Shown here one piece after another: positions 1 through 8,332 of a stretch of DNA of 36,395 bases (positions are counted from its first letter, which is position 1; the number at the start of each line of letters is the position of its first letter). Made by a program: the position numbers and the translations under genes. The stretch spans positions 1 through 36,395 of the forward strand of contig QCFD01000009.1 in NCBI GenBank assembly GCA_003278445.1, read 5' to 3'. The notes under the pieces were generated by a model. It ran no database searches. It was not told the origin of the DNA and worked only from the letters and a program-made list of their open reading frames with translations. Source of the DNA: Prochlorococcus sp. AG-363-B05 (GTDB lineage: Bacteria; Cyanobacteriota; Cyanobacteriia; PCC-6307; Cyanobiaceae).

Positions 1-51
1 AAATTATGGTTAGAGCAAGTTTTAGAAATAAACACAAAAAAATCTATCTAA
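1..51 (+). CDS. Possible 3' end of a plus-strand gene cut by the window edge
   Basis: Frame 1 is open from the first base to a TAA at 49-51 and would give the last 16 residues of a protein (KLWLEQVLEINTKKSI). It would converge on larB, whose stop lies at 75. Frame 3 is also open, to a TAA at 57-59, so the sequence does not decide which frame is real, or whether either is. No family can be named from so short a tail. Confidence 0.22.
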   Translation, partial: KLWLEQVLEINTKKSI

Positions 52-74
52 TACGTTAAGAGCAAACCTAAAAC

Positions 75-722
75 CTACGAAGACAAAATTCTTAAGGCCG
101 CCATAGCTGCACCATAACCATTATCAATATTAACTACTAGTAACCCAGGCGAGCAACTTGCAAGCATTCCCTCTAAGGCAGTTTTCCCCCCGCTGCTAAT
201 CCCATATCCAACTGAAACTGGAAGTCCAATAATTGGATGAGGAATTAATCCAGCAAGGACTGTAGGCAAAGCTCCTTCCATTCCAGCGCATGCAATCACT
301 ACTTTTGCTGATTTTATCTCGTCCAACCTCTCCAATAGCCTATGAAGCCCTGCAACACCAATGTCAATCAATAATTTGGTTTTTTTTCCATGTAATTTCA
401 ATGCTAGTTCTGCTTCTAATGCCACACCTAAATCACTTGTTCCACCAGTTAAAATAATTACTTCTACCTCTGAAGAAATACATTCCTTAAAAGCCCCCAT
501 AGTGAGGCATCCAGGCTCTTCATGAAATCTTGCAGATGGAAAGTCAATTAAGAGTTTTTCTCCCTTTTCTTTTGTAAGTCTTGTAACCAAAGCTGTCTCA
601 GAAGCCATCTGAAATTTTTTCAATATTTCAGAAATTTGTTCAATTGATTTGTGCTCTCCCCATATAGCCTCAATTACCCCCAGTCTATTTCGGCGTTGAA
701 AGTCAATAATTGATTCATCCAT
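75..722 (-). CDS. larB: LarB/CpmA family protein (PurE-related, AIR-carboxylase-like domain)
   Basis: This 215-residue protein has a short helical N-terminal part and a C-terminal PurE-like (AIR carboxylase) domain from about residue 80. Visible motifs are a GGTSDL turn near 93-98, a CAGMEGALPTVLAG segment near 145-158 and a glycine-rich GYGISSGGKTAL stretch near 172-183. LarB proteins carboxylate and hydrolyse nicotinic acid adenine dinucleotide in the first step of nickel-pincer cofactor synthesis. The same family includes CpmA of Synechococcus elongatus, described as a circadian phase modifier. No larA, larC or larE is seen nearby, so the cellular role here is open. It is the last gene of a minus-strand run with the TIGR03792 gene, only 3 bp away, and ispF. 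The family assignment is firm; the exact function is inferred. Confidence 0.8.
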   Translation of the reverse strand: MDESIIDFQRRNRLGVIEAIWGEHKSIEQISEILKKFQMASETALVTRLTKEKGEKLLIDFPSARFHEEPGCLTMGAFKECISSEVEVIILTGGTSDLGVALEAELALKLHGKKTKLLIDIGVAGLHRLLERLDEIKSAKVVIACAGMEGALPTVLAGLIPHPIIGLPVSVGYGISSGGKTALEGMLASCSPGLLVVNIDNGYGAAMAALRILSS

Positions 723-725
723 TTT

Positions 726-1181
726 TCACTCTGGATATAATTCTCCTTCATAAATCAAAGGGAAAGGGTTTCCACTGGATTCACCTGTCTCTTTCCTGGC
801 AATTTTTTCAAAATCCTGCTGGACAACATTTATTTCTGCCTGAGAGATGTTTTTCCAAAGCGCTCTTGACTCCCAACCAATCAATAAGGTTGCTTCCTCA
901 ACTTTAGGATCCCAAAAAAGTTGACGTCCCAAAAAACCATCTTGTTTCAATAACCATTTTTCCCAACTGCCTTCTTCGGCTTTCAACCAAGCGTTTGTAA
1001 ATTTTTTCGGCACATCAAGCTTAAGGTGCTCAATAATAGATTCCTTTGGGAAATTAACTTTAAATAAAGACTCAGCTTGAATATTTTTCACGTTTCCAAA
1101 AAAGGTTGTAAGAAGGATCACATTAATTAAAAGGAAATTAAATGTTTTTTCAAAAAAAAATTTCTTTCTATTGATGTTCAT
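726..1181 (-). CDS. TIGR03792 family protein, probably exported or membrane-anchored
   Basis: This 151-residue protein has a basic N-terminus and a hydrophobic segment (about residues 14-29), then an A-x-A-like end (NIQA, about 33-36) that resembles a signal peptide cleavage site. The rest carries the pattern I associate with the uncharacterised cyanobacterial family TIGR03792: an [10 protein letters not shown] segment near 83-92, then an [14 protein letters not shown] segment near 99-112. The mature part has the small alpha-beta look of a dimeric-barrel protein, but that is only an impression. Its start overlaps the end of ispF by 14 bp, so translation is probably coupled. No enzymatic role can be given. 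Confidence 0.72.
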   Translation of the reverse strand: MNINRKKFFFEKTFNFLLINVILLTTFFGNVKNIQAESLFKVNFPKESIIEHLKLDVPKKFTNAWLKAEEGSWEKWLLKQDGFLGRQLFWDPKVEEATLLIGWESRALWKNISQAEINVVQQDFEKIARKETGESSGNPFPLIYEGELYPE

Positions 1182-1677
1182 TCTTTTTCATCAAAACAAC
1201 TGCATGACAACATATCCCTTCTTCTCTTCCCTCTGCACCTAATTTCTCATTTGTTGTTGCTTTGACTCCGACATCATTAATGTTAATTCCTATTTCTTTA
1301 GATATTTTCTCCTTCATCAAATCAATGTAAGGTTTTAGCTTAGGCCTTTCAGCAACAATAACCGAATCGATATTTTGAACTTGCCAGCCTTTCTTCTCAA
1401 TTATTTGCATAACCTGTTCAAGAAGAATCAAGCTATTTGCATCTTTCCATTTAGGGTCATCTGGGGGGAAAAACTTGCCTATATCTCCCAAGGATAATGA
1501 TCCTAAGATGGCATCCATAATTGCATGAGTGAGAACATCCGCATCACTGTGTCCATCCAAACCTAAACCTTCAGGATGATTTAACTTAACCCCTCCAAGA
1601 ATCAAAGGTCTACCAGGTACCAATCGGTGCATGTCATAACCGTTGCCAATACGGAAAGTGCATTTAGATTCAGTCAT
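1168..1677 (-). CDS. ispF: 2-C-methyl-D-erythritol 2,4-cyclodiphosphate synthase
   Basis: IspF cyclises CDP-methylerythritol 2-phosphate in the MEP (non-mevalonate) isoprenoid pathway, which feeds carotenoid, chlorophyll-tail and quinone synthesis. The protein is 169 residues, normal for the family. Metal-binding motifs are clear: GYDMHRL near 13-19, then [13 protein letters not shown] near 40-52. Further family landmarks are [13 protein letters not shown] near 63-75 and [14 protein letters not shown] near 141-154. ATG is at 1677. A strong purine tract (AGGAGGAGGT, complement of 1691-1700) lies upstream at the long spacing of 13 nt, which is discussed as a finding. It is the first gene of the minus-strand run ending in larB. 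Confidence 0.97.
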   Translation of the reverse strand: MTESKCTFRIGNGYDMHRLVPGRPLILGGVKLNHPEGLGLDGHSDADVLTHAIMDAILGSLSLGDIGKFFPPDDPKWKDANSLILLEQVMQIIEKKGWQVQNIDSVIVAERPKLKPYIDLMKEKISKEIGININDVGVKATTNEKLGAEGREEGICCHAVVLMKKNEHQ

Positions 1678-2302
1678 AACAATAATCTTGACCTCCTCCT
1701 AAAGAACATTAACTCTGTGGTAAATCAATATATTAATGGTTGATCACTAATTTCATAGTGTTTCAACCTAACGCAATCAGTTTAGTTTGATGTATTGATA
1801 AAGAACATCAAAGTTGTTGGATTAAGGAGATTCCAGAAAAATCTAGACTAGAAAATCAACTTTAAATTCACAGATTCCTAACACACCTCACTATTCAATT
1901 ATTAAAATCAATAGGTAACTCAAAAAGATACATTCTTTATGATTTTTTAGAATCAGCCTGATTACCAATTAAACCAAAAAAACTTAAATATTTTAATTCC
2001 TGTGAACTCACATTATTGAAGTTACATCTTTACATTTTCAAATAATTTTTTTTTATAAATAAATCTTTTATAAATTTTCTATTATTATATTCTTTTATTG
2101 AAAGCTAACTCTTTAAATTTTATACATTGAATTGAGATTTTTTTATAAAAAATTAATTATTTATTACTAAGAAAAAATTTATTTTATATCCCTGATCTCA
2201 ATTGGTTTGTAAAACGCCTATAAATCAAACATCATAGTAGAAGTAGCAATTCAAGTGACTTTCGTATTTCTTACTTGTTCGCAAACTCTCTTCAGCTTTT
2301 AA
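1678..2302. other. AT-rich intergenic region of about 625 bp with no gene found
   Basis: This is the only stretch over 300 bp without a gene. Only very short open frames are visible on either strand. It is strongly AT-rich between about 2030 and 2190. It contains an 8-bp inverted repeat (TTTGATGT at 1786-1793, ACATCAAA at 1805-1812) with an 11-nt loop. The part next to trmD (about 2190-2300) is less AT-rich and could be an untranslated tail or a small RNA, but I recognise no known RNA family. It should hold the promoter for ispF on its left side. Confidence 0.6.
1691..1700 (-). promoter_or_regulatory. Strong Shine-Dalgarno-like tract ahead of ispF
   Basis: The minus strand reads AGGAGGAGGT here, an extended match to the anti-SD core, 13 nt before the ispF ATG. 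Most other starts in this window have no such motif. Two in-frame ATT codons lie between it and the ATG. Confidence 0.45.
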
Positions 2303-3022
2303 TCATAAACTTCTCTTATCGAATGATAATTGGTCGAGTCTCCATAGTTGATATAAATCTGGCCTGCGTGACTGTGTCCTGATTTCTCTTTGCTTCTGCC
2401 TCCATTCTTTAATTAATCTATGGTTACCACTCAGAAGGACATCAGGAACTTTCAAGCCTCTGAAATCTGAGGGCCGCGTGTATTGAGGATGTTCTAAAAG
2501 AAACTCATTATGACTTTCCTCTTTTAATGATTCGACACTACCTAAAGTTCCAGGCAATAGACGTACTACACCATTAACAACAGTTATTGCAGGTATTTCT
2601 CCACCAGTAAGAACAAAATCTCCAATTGAAATTTCTTCATCAGCTAAAGACCTAATCCTCTCATCAAATCCTTCATAGCTACCACATATCAATATGAGTT
2701 GATCTTCATTGGACCATCTATAAAAATCAGATTGAGATATTTTTCTACCTTGTGGAGTCATCAAAAGTACTCTTTTTTTATTCAACTTTGGAATCTGATC
2801 AAATACAGCGAAGTAGGGCTCTGGCTTTAAGACCATTCCAGCACCTCCGCCATATGGTTCATCATCAACTTTTCGATAATTATCTGTTGCGTGATCACGA
2901 GGATTATGTATATGAATTGATGCAATCTTCTCTTCAAATGACCTTTTTATAAGTCCATGATTAAAAAAGTTTTTAAAAGCTTCGGGGAAAAGACTTACTA
3001 CATCGAACCTTAACTTACTCAT
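2303..3022 (-). CDS. trmD: tRNA (guanine-N1-)-methyltransferase TrmD
   Basis: TrmD makes m1G37 in tRNAs that carry G36-G37, using S-adenosylmethionine, and so prevents +1 frameshifting. The 239-residue protein shows the family start (RFDVVSLFPEAF), a DEPYGGGAGMVLKPEP segment near 53-68, and the SPOUT trefoil-knot motifs ICGSYEGFDERI near 112-123 and EISIGDFVLTGGE near 130-142. The ATG at 3022 lies 5 bp after the era stop, and a GGGAG sequence at the end of era can serve as its ribosome binding site, so the two genes are very likely one transcript. Confidence 0.97.
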   Translation of the reverse strand: MSKLRFDVVSLFPEAFKNFFNHGLIKRSFEEKIASIHIHNPRDHATDNYRKVDDEPYGGGAGMVLKPEPYFAVFDQIPKLNKKRVLLMTPQGRKISQSDFYRWSNEDQLILICGSYEGFDERIRSLADEEISIGDFVLTGGEIPAITVVNGVVRLLPGTLGSVESLKEESHNEFLLEHPQYTRPSDFRGLKVPDVLLSGNHRLIKEWRQKQREIRTQSRRPDLYQLWRLDQLSFDKRSL

Positions 3023-3027
3023 ATAAA

Positions 3028-3969
3028 TTAGCTCCCTTCATAACCAAACTCATTAAGACGAGAAGATTTACTCCTCCAGTCAGGGACAACTTTAACAAAC
3101 AATTCTAAATAGACATTTCCATTTATTAAAGTTTGAATTTGAAGTCTTGATTCCTGGCCAATTTTCTTCAACATCGCCCCCCCTTTACCAATTAAAATTC
3201 CTTTCTGACTTTTTTTCTCAACACAAATAGTGGCAAGAATGCCTGTTCTTGAATTCCTATTTGATGTTTTTTTCGAAGGTATATCTTCAACTTTATCAAT
3301 CGAGACAGCAACACTATGAGGGACTTCTTCGCGTGTATTTATTAAAACTTGTTCTCTTATAAATTCAGCCATCAAAAACTTCTCAGGATGGTCACAAGTC
3401 ATATTACTTGGATAGAGCTGAGGACCCAAAGGTAGTTGTTCTTCAATTGCACTAATCAACTCATTGCACCCATGTCCCGTCAGAGCACTACAACAAAAGA
3501 CCGGCCAATTTGTACCCTCAAACAAGTCTGAATATTCTTTCTTTCTTTCTTTAAATTGACTCAACTCTAAAAGATCCCATTTGTTTAAGACTACAATCAC
3601 AGGGATTTTTAGATTTCTAATCAAATTCAAAATAAATGCGTCCCCTCTCCCTGGCGAATGACTGGCTTCAAAAACAACTAAAACTCCATCCACCTCTCCA
3701 ATAGATCGCTTGGCACTATGAACAAGTCTTTCCCCTAACAAATGATGGGGTTTATGAATACCAGGAGTATCTACAAAAATAATCTGAGACTTTTCATTTG
3801 TAAGTATAACTTTTAATCGATTTCTAGTAGTTTGAGCAATAGGAGATGTAATTGCTATTTTTTCACCAACAAATTTGTTTATGAAAGTTGATTTACCTAC
3901 ATTGGGTCTACCAATTAATGCAATAAATCCTGACTTAAAACCCTCTTGATTTGAATCAATCTCAGACAT
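3028..3969 (-). CDS. era: GTPase Era, 30S ribosome assembly factor
   Basis: Era binds the 3' end of 16S rRNA and helps mature the 30S subunit. In order, the 313-residue protein shows the G1 loop GRPNVGKST (20-28), the G2 TTRN, the G3 DTPGIH near 67-72, the G4 NKWD near 128-131, the G5-like SALTGHG, and a C-terminal KH domain with the GKGGAMLKKIG loop. Length is normal for the family. It heads the era-trmD pair. A divergent gene starts 51 bp away at 4021, so both promoters must share that short gap. Confidence 0.97.
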   Translation of the reverse strand: MSEIDSNQEGFKSGFIALIGRPNVGKSTFINKFVGEKIAITSPIAQTTRNRLKVILTNEKSQIIFVDTPGIHKPHHLLGERLVHSAKRSIGEVDGVLVVFEASHSPGRGDAFILNLIRNLKIPVIVVLNKWDLLELSQFKERKKEYSDLFEGTNWPVFCCSALTGHGCNELISAIEEQLPLGPQLYPSNMTCDHPEKFLMAEFIREQVLINTREEVPHSVAVSIDKVEDIPSKKTSNRNSRTGILATICVEKKSQKGILIGKGGAMLKKIGQESRLQIQTLINGNVYLELFVKVVPDWRSKSSRLNEFGYEGS

Positions 3970-4020
3970 TTCCTTTCTCTAGGATTATCTATAGCCTTAC
4001 TCTAAAAGTTCAATAAAACC

Positions 4021-4533
4021 ATGAATGATCAGAAACCAACTTTTAAACAAGCGATGGAAGCCACAATGATTTGGTGCAAAAGTTGGGAAAATGATGAAAT
4101 AAGTGACGAAGTTATTTCTGATCGAATTGGCGAGCTCATTAAAACGGTTGAGGGTGCAAGAGGATTTTTTGTTATTAGTTTCTCAATAGATTGTCCTTTA
4201 ATGGACAGACTTCCAGATGCTTTAATTTTTCAATTGAGAAGTTCTGAAGAAATTGTTGTTGACTTGACCGTAAAAAATCTTGCTATGAGTTCAGCGATGG
4301 TCATAACACATCGAGAAAATAATGATCCTCAAGAAATACAATCAGAAAGAATAAAAATTCGATGTATTGAGTTACTCAAACTATTAGATTCAAATCAAGT
4401 CAAAAAACGTATAGATGTTTTACTTGAAGCAATAAAAGGGAATGGACCTGACGTGAAGTTTCTTAATCGATGGGGCTATAACAATGAACAAATAAATGCA
4501 ATATCAAAAAGTATTTATGATGTCGCGACATAA
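4021..4533 (+). CDS. Conserved hypothetical protein (170 aa)
   Basis: I do not recognise the family. The product is a soluble, acidic alpha/beta protein without a signal peptide, membrane segment or cysteine cluster. An N-terminal helix (about 8-45) rich in acidic residues is followed by a hydrophobic strand segment (GARGFFVISFSID, about 45-57), a second strand pair around 72-95, and a helical C-terminus. It is divergent from era across 51 bp and is a single-gene unit closed by the terminator that begins at its stop codon. Codon and base use match the neighbours, so there is no sign of transfer. The start at 4021 has no obvious ribosome binding site. Confidence 0.7.
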   Translation: MNDQKPTFKQAMEATMIWCKSWENDEISDEVISDRIGELIKTVEGARGFFVISFSIDCPLMDRLPDALIFQLRSSEEIVVDLTVKNLAMSSAMVITHRENNDPQEIQSERIKIRCIELLKLLDSNQVKKRIDVLLEAIKGNGPDVKFLNRWGYNNEQINAISKSIYDVAT

Positions 4534-4558
4534 AAAAAGAGCCTTAAGGCTCTTTTTT
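4533..4558. terminator. Bidirectional intrinsic terminator
   Basis: This is a perfect 26-nt palindrome centred between 4545 and 4546. The GC-rich core GAGCC/GGCTC is flanked by A6 on one side and T7 or more on the other, so it can end transcription of the 4021-4533 gene and of the converging BI-1 gene. The centre (TTAA) would form the loop. Confidence 0.85.
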
Positions 4559-4577
4559 TATGTTCAATGTTATTTAG

Positions 4578-5315
4578 TTAATCTCTTCTACCGCCACCCT
4601 GAAGAGCAATGATCAAACGAAGCACGAAAACAAATAAGTTGATGTAAGTTAGATACATTCCCAATGCTCCTGCTAAATACTGTTCATCGTTGTATCTTCT
4701 TGGCATTGTGTAGAAATCTACAAAAGACATAGCAACAAAAAGTACAGTTCCAAAGCCTGCAATCATTAATTCAAATCCACTGCTTCCGAACATCCCTGGA
4801 GCAAATAAGCCTCCAATAAACTGAAAAACCATAGCAATTATCAGACCAAGCAAACCAAGACCAACTGCACCTTGTAAAGCTTGACCAACGTCATCACTCA
4901 TTTTTCGTCCTACTGAAGATGCAATCACAAAGGTGATTCCAGTAGCGAATACTGCTGTTCCGATTGCCCCCATTCCTGCAACTTGTATTGCTAATCCAAC
5001 AATTCCACTAAGGGTAAAACCAGTTAACAAGCTAAATCCAGTCAAAAGTGGAAGAGCTTTCGAATTATTTGCGTTATTGGCAGCGCTACTTGCCATAAAG
5101 AATAGAACTATCTCAGCAATAAATGCAGCTATAAATAATGGACCAAATAAAGGGTTGTTAGTGGCTTGCAAAGAAAGTCCACCTAAAACACCTAATCCAG
5201 TTAATGCCATTCCTCCGCCTACATAAGGCAAAGCTTTGTTGACTACATTTGGGCCAATAAGTGCACTCGATTGTGCTTCACGAATAGCTTGTTGAAAATT
5301 GCTGTTTGCTGGCAT
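4578..5315 (-). CDS. Bax inhibitor-1 (BI-1/YccA, UPF0005) family membrane protein
   Basis: This 245-residue protein is dominated by about seven hydrophobic segments, starting near residue 32 and ending at a short polar tail (GGGRRD). The pattern, with a run of TM helices of about 20 residues and a conserved SFVDFYTMPRRYN loop near 197-209 before the final helices, fits the BI-1/TMBIM family. Bacterial members act as pH-sensitive calcium leak channels or modulate membrane proteases (YccA and FtsH in E. coli). The role in cyanobacteria is not established. It is a minus-strand gene facing the 4021 gene across a shared terminator. Confidence 0.85.
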   Translation of the reverse strand: MPANSNFQQAIREAQSSALIGPNVVNKALPYVGGGMALTGLGVLGGLSLQATNNPLFGPLFIAAFIAEIVLFFMASSAANNANNSKALPLLTGFSLLTGFTLSGIVGLAIQVAGMGAIGTAVFATGITFVIASSVGRKMSDDVGQALQGAVGLGLLGLIIAMVFQFIGGLFAPGMFGSSGFELMIAGFGTVLFVAMSFVDFYTMPRRYNDEQYLAGALGMYLTYINLFVFVLRLIIALQGGGRRD

Positions 5316-5351
5316 AACGCACCAGATAATTATTAATGCCTATTTTGGCAC

Positions 5352-5379
5352 AAAAAAAAAAAGTCTTCATGAATATGAA
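5352..5379 (-). terminator. Weak candidate terminator after phoH
   Basis: Read on the minus strand, a 5-bp stem (TTCAT/ATGAA, loop ATTC) 11 nt after the phoH stop is followed, after a short spacer, by eleven T (A tract at 5352-5362). The stem is short and AT-rich, so this is only a candidate. Confidence 0.3.
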
Positions 5380-5390
5380 TGCGGATCACC

Positions 5391-6368
5391 CTAACGTCTG
5401 TTTTTATCTAGTTCTGCGTAAGCATCAACAACACTTTGAACAAGTGGGTGTCTAACTACATCTGCGGAAGTGAGTCTGCAAACTGAAATTCCATCAACCT
5501 TCTCAAGCAAGTCTGCCGCTTCAATAAGTCCACTCAACTGACCGAATGGTAAATCTACTTGGGTTACATCCCCTGTAACAACCATCCTTGATCTCTCCCC
5601 GAGCCTAGTAAGCACCATTCTCATTTGAGCTGGAGTCGTATTTTGAGCTTCATCAAGTATCACAAAAGATTCTTCTAAAGTCCGTCCTCGCATATAAGCC
5701 AAAGGAGCCACCTCAATTACATTTTTTTCTATTAGCAAATTAGTTTTTTCTTGTCCAAGTAATGAATGAAGCGCATCATATAAAGGTCTCAAGTAAGGAT
5801 CTACCTTTTGCTGAAGATCTCCAGGTAAAAAGCCCAATCTTTCTCCAGCTTCAACGGCAGGTCTAGTCAAAATAATTTTCTCAATTTTTCTTTCTGTAAG
5901 CATTCTCACAGCTAATACAGTTGCTAAAAATGTCTTACCTGTACCTGCTGGACCTAAAGCAAAAGTAAGATCATTTTTTTCCATTGCTTCTACATAAATT
6001 TTTTGTCTAATTGTTCTGGGTCTTAAAAGATTTCCTCTTTGACTTCTAGCTAAAACTTTATTTGTTGATTTAGCGTGATCATTTTTTTTTCCATTATCCA
6101 ATGCTTCTGCTGCTGCATGAAGGTCCACCGCTGAGACAATTTGTCCGTCTTGCCATATTGGTCTGACTAATTCAACAATTGCCGCAGCTCTCTCTAATTG
6201 ATAAGAATTTCCTTTTATTTCAAGTTTTAATCCCCTCAAAGCAAACGAAGCACCTGTAAGAGTTTCCAATCTATGAAGTGTTGACTGACCAGTTCCTGAC
6301 AAAGCTGTTGCAGCATCGGAATCAGGCAGATCTATACAAAAGCGACCTTCAGTGGTTGCTTCAGACAT
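5391..6368 (-). CDS. phoH: PhoH-like ATPase (PhoH/YbeZ family)
   Basis: This 325-residue protein has a small N-terminal KH-like region (about 10-70), a basic linker, and a PhoH P-loop domain. Walker A is GPAGTGKT at 139-146, Walker B ends in ILDEAQN near 237-243, and a VTGDVTQVDLP segment near 264-274 is typical of the family. YbeZ-type PhoH proteins work with YbeY and ribosome-associated factors in rRNA and small-RNA metabolism; yybeY is not seen here. It follows rpsP on the same strand with a 39-bp gap, matching a role in ribosome biology. The name reflects the phosphate regulon of E. coli phoH, but nothing here shows phosphate control. Confidence 0.93.
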   Translation of the reverse strand: MSEATTEGRFCIDLPDSDAATALSGTGQSTLHRLETLTGASFALRGLKLEIKGNSYQLERAAAIVELVRPIWQDGQIVSAVDLHAAAEALDNGKKNDHAKSTNKVLARSQRGNLLRPRTIRQKIYVEAMEKNDLTFALGPAGTGKTFLATVLAVRMLTERKIEKIILTRPAVEAGERLGFLPGDLQQKVDPYLRPLYDALHSLLGQEKTNLLIEKNVIEVAPLAYMRGRTLEESFVILDEAQNTTPAQMRMVLTRLGERSRMVVTGDVTQVDLPFGQLSGLIEAADLLEKVDGISVCRLTSADVVRHPLVQSVVDAYAELDKNRR

Positions 6369-6407
6369 AAATTTTCTTGAAATTATTGATATTCATCAAA
6401 AAATTCT

Positions 6408-6740
6408 TTATTCAGAAGCTTCCGATGCATCTGCATCTTTTTTCTTTGCTGATCTCTCTTTTTCTTGTTTTTGCTTCCCAACTAATTCAGCTGGTCGAAC
6501 TTTCTTTTCAATAAGTCCTCCTTTTTCTAATAAACTTCTGACGGCATCTGTAGGCTGTGCTCCCTGTCCAAGTCGAACTCTCAAGGCCTCAGTATCTAAT
6601 CTAGTTTCTTTGGTTCTGGGATTGTAAAAGCCTAATTCCTGCAGTGGGCGACCATCTCGCCTTGATGTGCTATTACAGGCAATTAAGCGAAAACTGGCTT
6701 CACGCTTTTTACCAAACCGCTTTAGGCGGAGCTTGATCAT
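6408..6740 (-). CDS. rpsP: 30S ribosomal protein S16
   Basis: The first 80 residues or so are a complete S16: [34 protein letters not shown] near 28-42, and [14 protein letters not shown] near 59-72. The total of 110 residues exceeds the roughly 80 of E. coli S16 because of a charged, lysine- and glutamate-rich C-terminal tail (about 84-110). Such tails are common in cyanobacterial S16 and are probably disordered. It lies between ffh and phoH on the minus strand. Confidence 0.97.
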   Translation of the reverse strand: MIKLRLKRFGKKREASFRLIACNSTSRRDGRPLQELGFYNPRTKETRLDTEALRVRLGQGAQPTDAVRSLLEKGGLIEKKVRPAELVGKQKQEKERSAKKKDADASEASE

Positions 6741-6827
6741 CTTTGATTTATATGTAAGTGGATTGAACTCAAAGGTTCATCATTTTAATAATACTCCACA
6801 GAAGTTTAATTTCGCCTTTTCTTATCT

Positions 6828-8294
6828 CTAAAGATCACCAAAACCTTTCTTTTTCTTAATTGGTCGCTGTCTTCGTGGCGGAGAACCTGAGCCTCCTCTC
6901 CCTTTCCTTGACTGATATTGATTAGCACTTGATGAAAGCATTCCAGGAAGTCCTCCTCCCATTCCAGGAAGTCCTCCTTCCATGCCAGGGAGTCCTCCTC
7001 CGGTGGACATTTGCTTCATTAAGCCTCGCATTCTCTGAAAATCTGCAAGAACTTTGTCAACATCTGCAGGCTGATGCCCACTTCCACTTGCGACTCTTCG
7101 ACGTCTTGATGGTTGGGCTGCCAATAATTCAGGCTTGATCCTTTCATCAGCTGTCATTGAGCCAATCATTGCCTCAATTTTTTTAAGTTGATCTTCTCCA
7201 CTTTTAATCATTCCATCATCAATTTTATTCATTCCGGGAATCATTTTTAGCAATCCACCTAAAGAACCCATTCTCTTTATCATTCTCATCTGCTTCAAGA
7301 AATCTGAGAAATCAAAAGAAGCTTCTTGAAGCTTCTTTTGCATGATTTCTGCATCAGCAATTTCAACTTCTTTTTGTGCCTTTTCAACAAGGGTTAAAAC
7401 ATCACCCATACCCAGGATTCTGCTTGCCATCCTCTCTGGATAAAAAGGTTGCAATGCCTCAACCTTTTCTCCCGTTCCTATAAATTTGATTGGTTTTCCA
7501 CTGATTTTTCTAATAGAAAGAGCAGCTCCACCTCTAGAATCTCCGTCTAGCTTTGTGAGGACAGCACCTGTTATTCCAACTTTCTCATGAAAACTTCTCG
7601 TAATATCTGCAGCCTCTTGGCCAATCATTGAATCAACTACCAACAAAACTTCATCAGGTTGAACGGCCTCTTTAATTCGAACCATCTCACCCATCATTTC
7701 CGTATCGATTTGAAGTCGACCAGCAGTATCTACAAGAACAGTGTCAAATCCCTCCTCTCTAGCTTTTTCCAAACCTCTTCTTGCAATATCCTCTGGCCTC
7801 AAATTGGAACTTAAATTAAAGACTTCTACACCTATTTGATTTCCTAAAGTTACTAACTGATCAATAGCGGCTGGTCGATAAGTATCTGCAGCAACTAGTA
7901 ATGGCTTTTGACTTTTTTCTTTAAGAAACAATCCAAGCTTTGCTGTCGCAGTAGTTTTTCCTGCTCCCTGAAGTCCAGCCATCAAAATGACGGTTGGTTG
8001 GTCATTTGAATTTGCCAAGGGATCATTCTCACCTCCCATGACATTCACAAGTTGCTCATGAACAACTTGAATAAATTTCTGACCAGGATTAATTCCTCTT
8101 ACAACTTCTGTACCAATAGCCTTGACTCTTACCTCTTCAATAAATTCTTTAACAACAGATAAACTTACATCTGCTTCTAATAAAGCTCTTCGAACTTGCT
8201 TAAGTGCTTCATCTACATTTTCCTCTGAAATTTTAGCCTCACCTTTAAATGCCTTTACAGCATCTTCAAATTGATTAGTTAGTTCCTCAAACAT
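6828..8294 (-). CDS. ffh: Signal recognition particle protein Ffh
   Basis: Ffh binds signal peptides of nascent membrane proteins and, with the SRP RNA (encoded at 34098-34195), targets ribosomes to FtsY. The 488-residue protein has an N-terminal helical bundle (1-95), a G domain with GLQGAGKT at 107-114, DTAGR at 189-193 and TKLDGD at 247-252, and a methionine-rich M domain from about 310. A glycine-rich tail follows the M domain with three copies of a GGLPGM heptapeptide (about 431-451) and ends in basic residues. The tail is unusual compared with E. coli Ffh. It lies upstream of rpsP and downstream of the ftn2 gene. Confidence 0.97.
   Translation of the reverse strand: MFEELTNQFEDAVKAFKGEAKISEENVDEALKQVRRALLEADVSLSVVKEFIEEVRVKAIGTEVVRGINPGQKFIQVVHEQLVNVMGGENDPLANSNDQPTVILMAGLQGAGKTTATAKLGLFLKEKSQKPLLVAADTYRPAAIDQLVTLGNQIGVEVFNLSSNLRPEDIARRGLEKAREEGFDTVLVDTAGRLQIDTEMMGEMVRIKEAVQPDEVLLVVDSMIGQEAADITRSFHEKVGITGAVLTKLDGDSRGGAALSIRKISGKPIKFIGTGEKVEALQPFYPERMASRILGMGDVLTLVEKAQKEVEIADAEIMQKKLQEASFDFSDFLKQMRMIKRMGSLGGLLKMIPGMNKIDDGMIKSGEDQLKKIEAMIGSMTADERIKPELLAAQPSRRRRVASGSGHQPADVDKVLADFQRMRGLMKQMSTGGGLPGMEGGLPGMGGGLPGMLSSSANQYQSRKGRGGSGSPPRRQRPIKKKKGFGDL
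6941..7003 (-). repeat. Three 21-bp tandem repeats inside ffh
   Basis: Three consecutive 21-bp units (6941-6961, 6962-6982, 6983-7003) differ at only a few positions. They are in frame and encode three heptapeptides of the form x-G-G-L-P-G-M in the C-terminal tail of Ffh. The copy number could vary between strains by slippage. Confidence 0.85.
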
Positions 8295-8332
8295 TTTTTT
8301 AAAGCTAAAGAATTAATTTTAAAAATTATTGT

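Noticed and set aside
4933..5226. A 97-codon plus-strand frame opposite the BI-1 gene
   Set aside because: It is the antisense shadow of a membrane protein gene, with a low-complexity Ala/Pro/Asn composition and no family resemblance.
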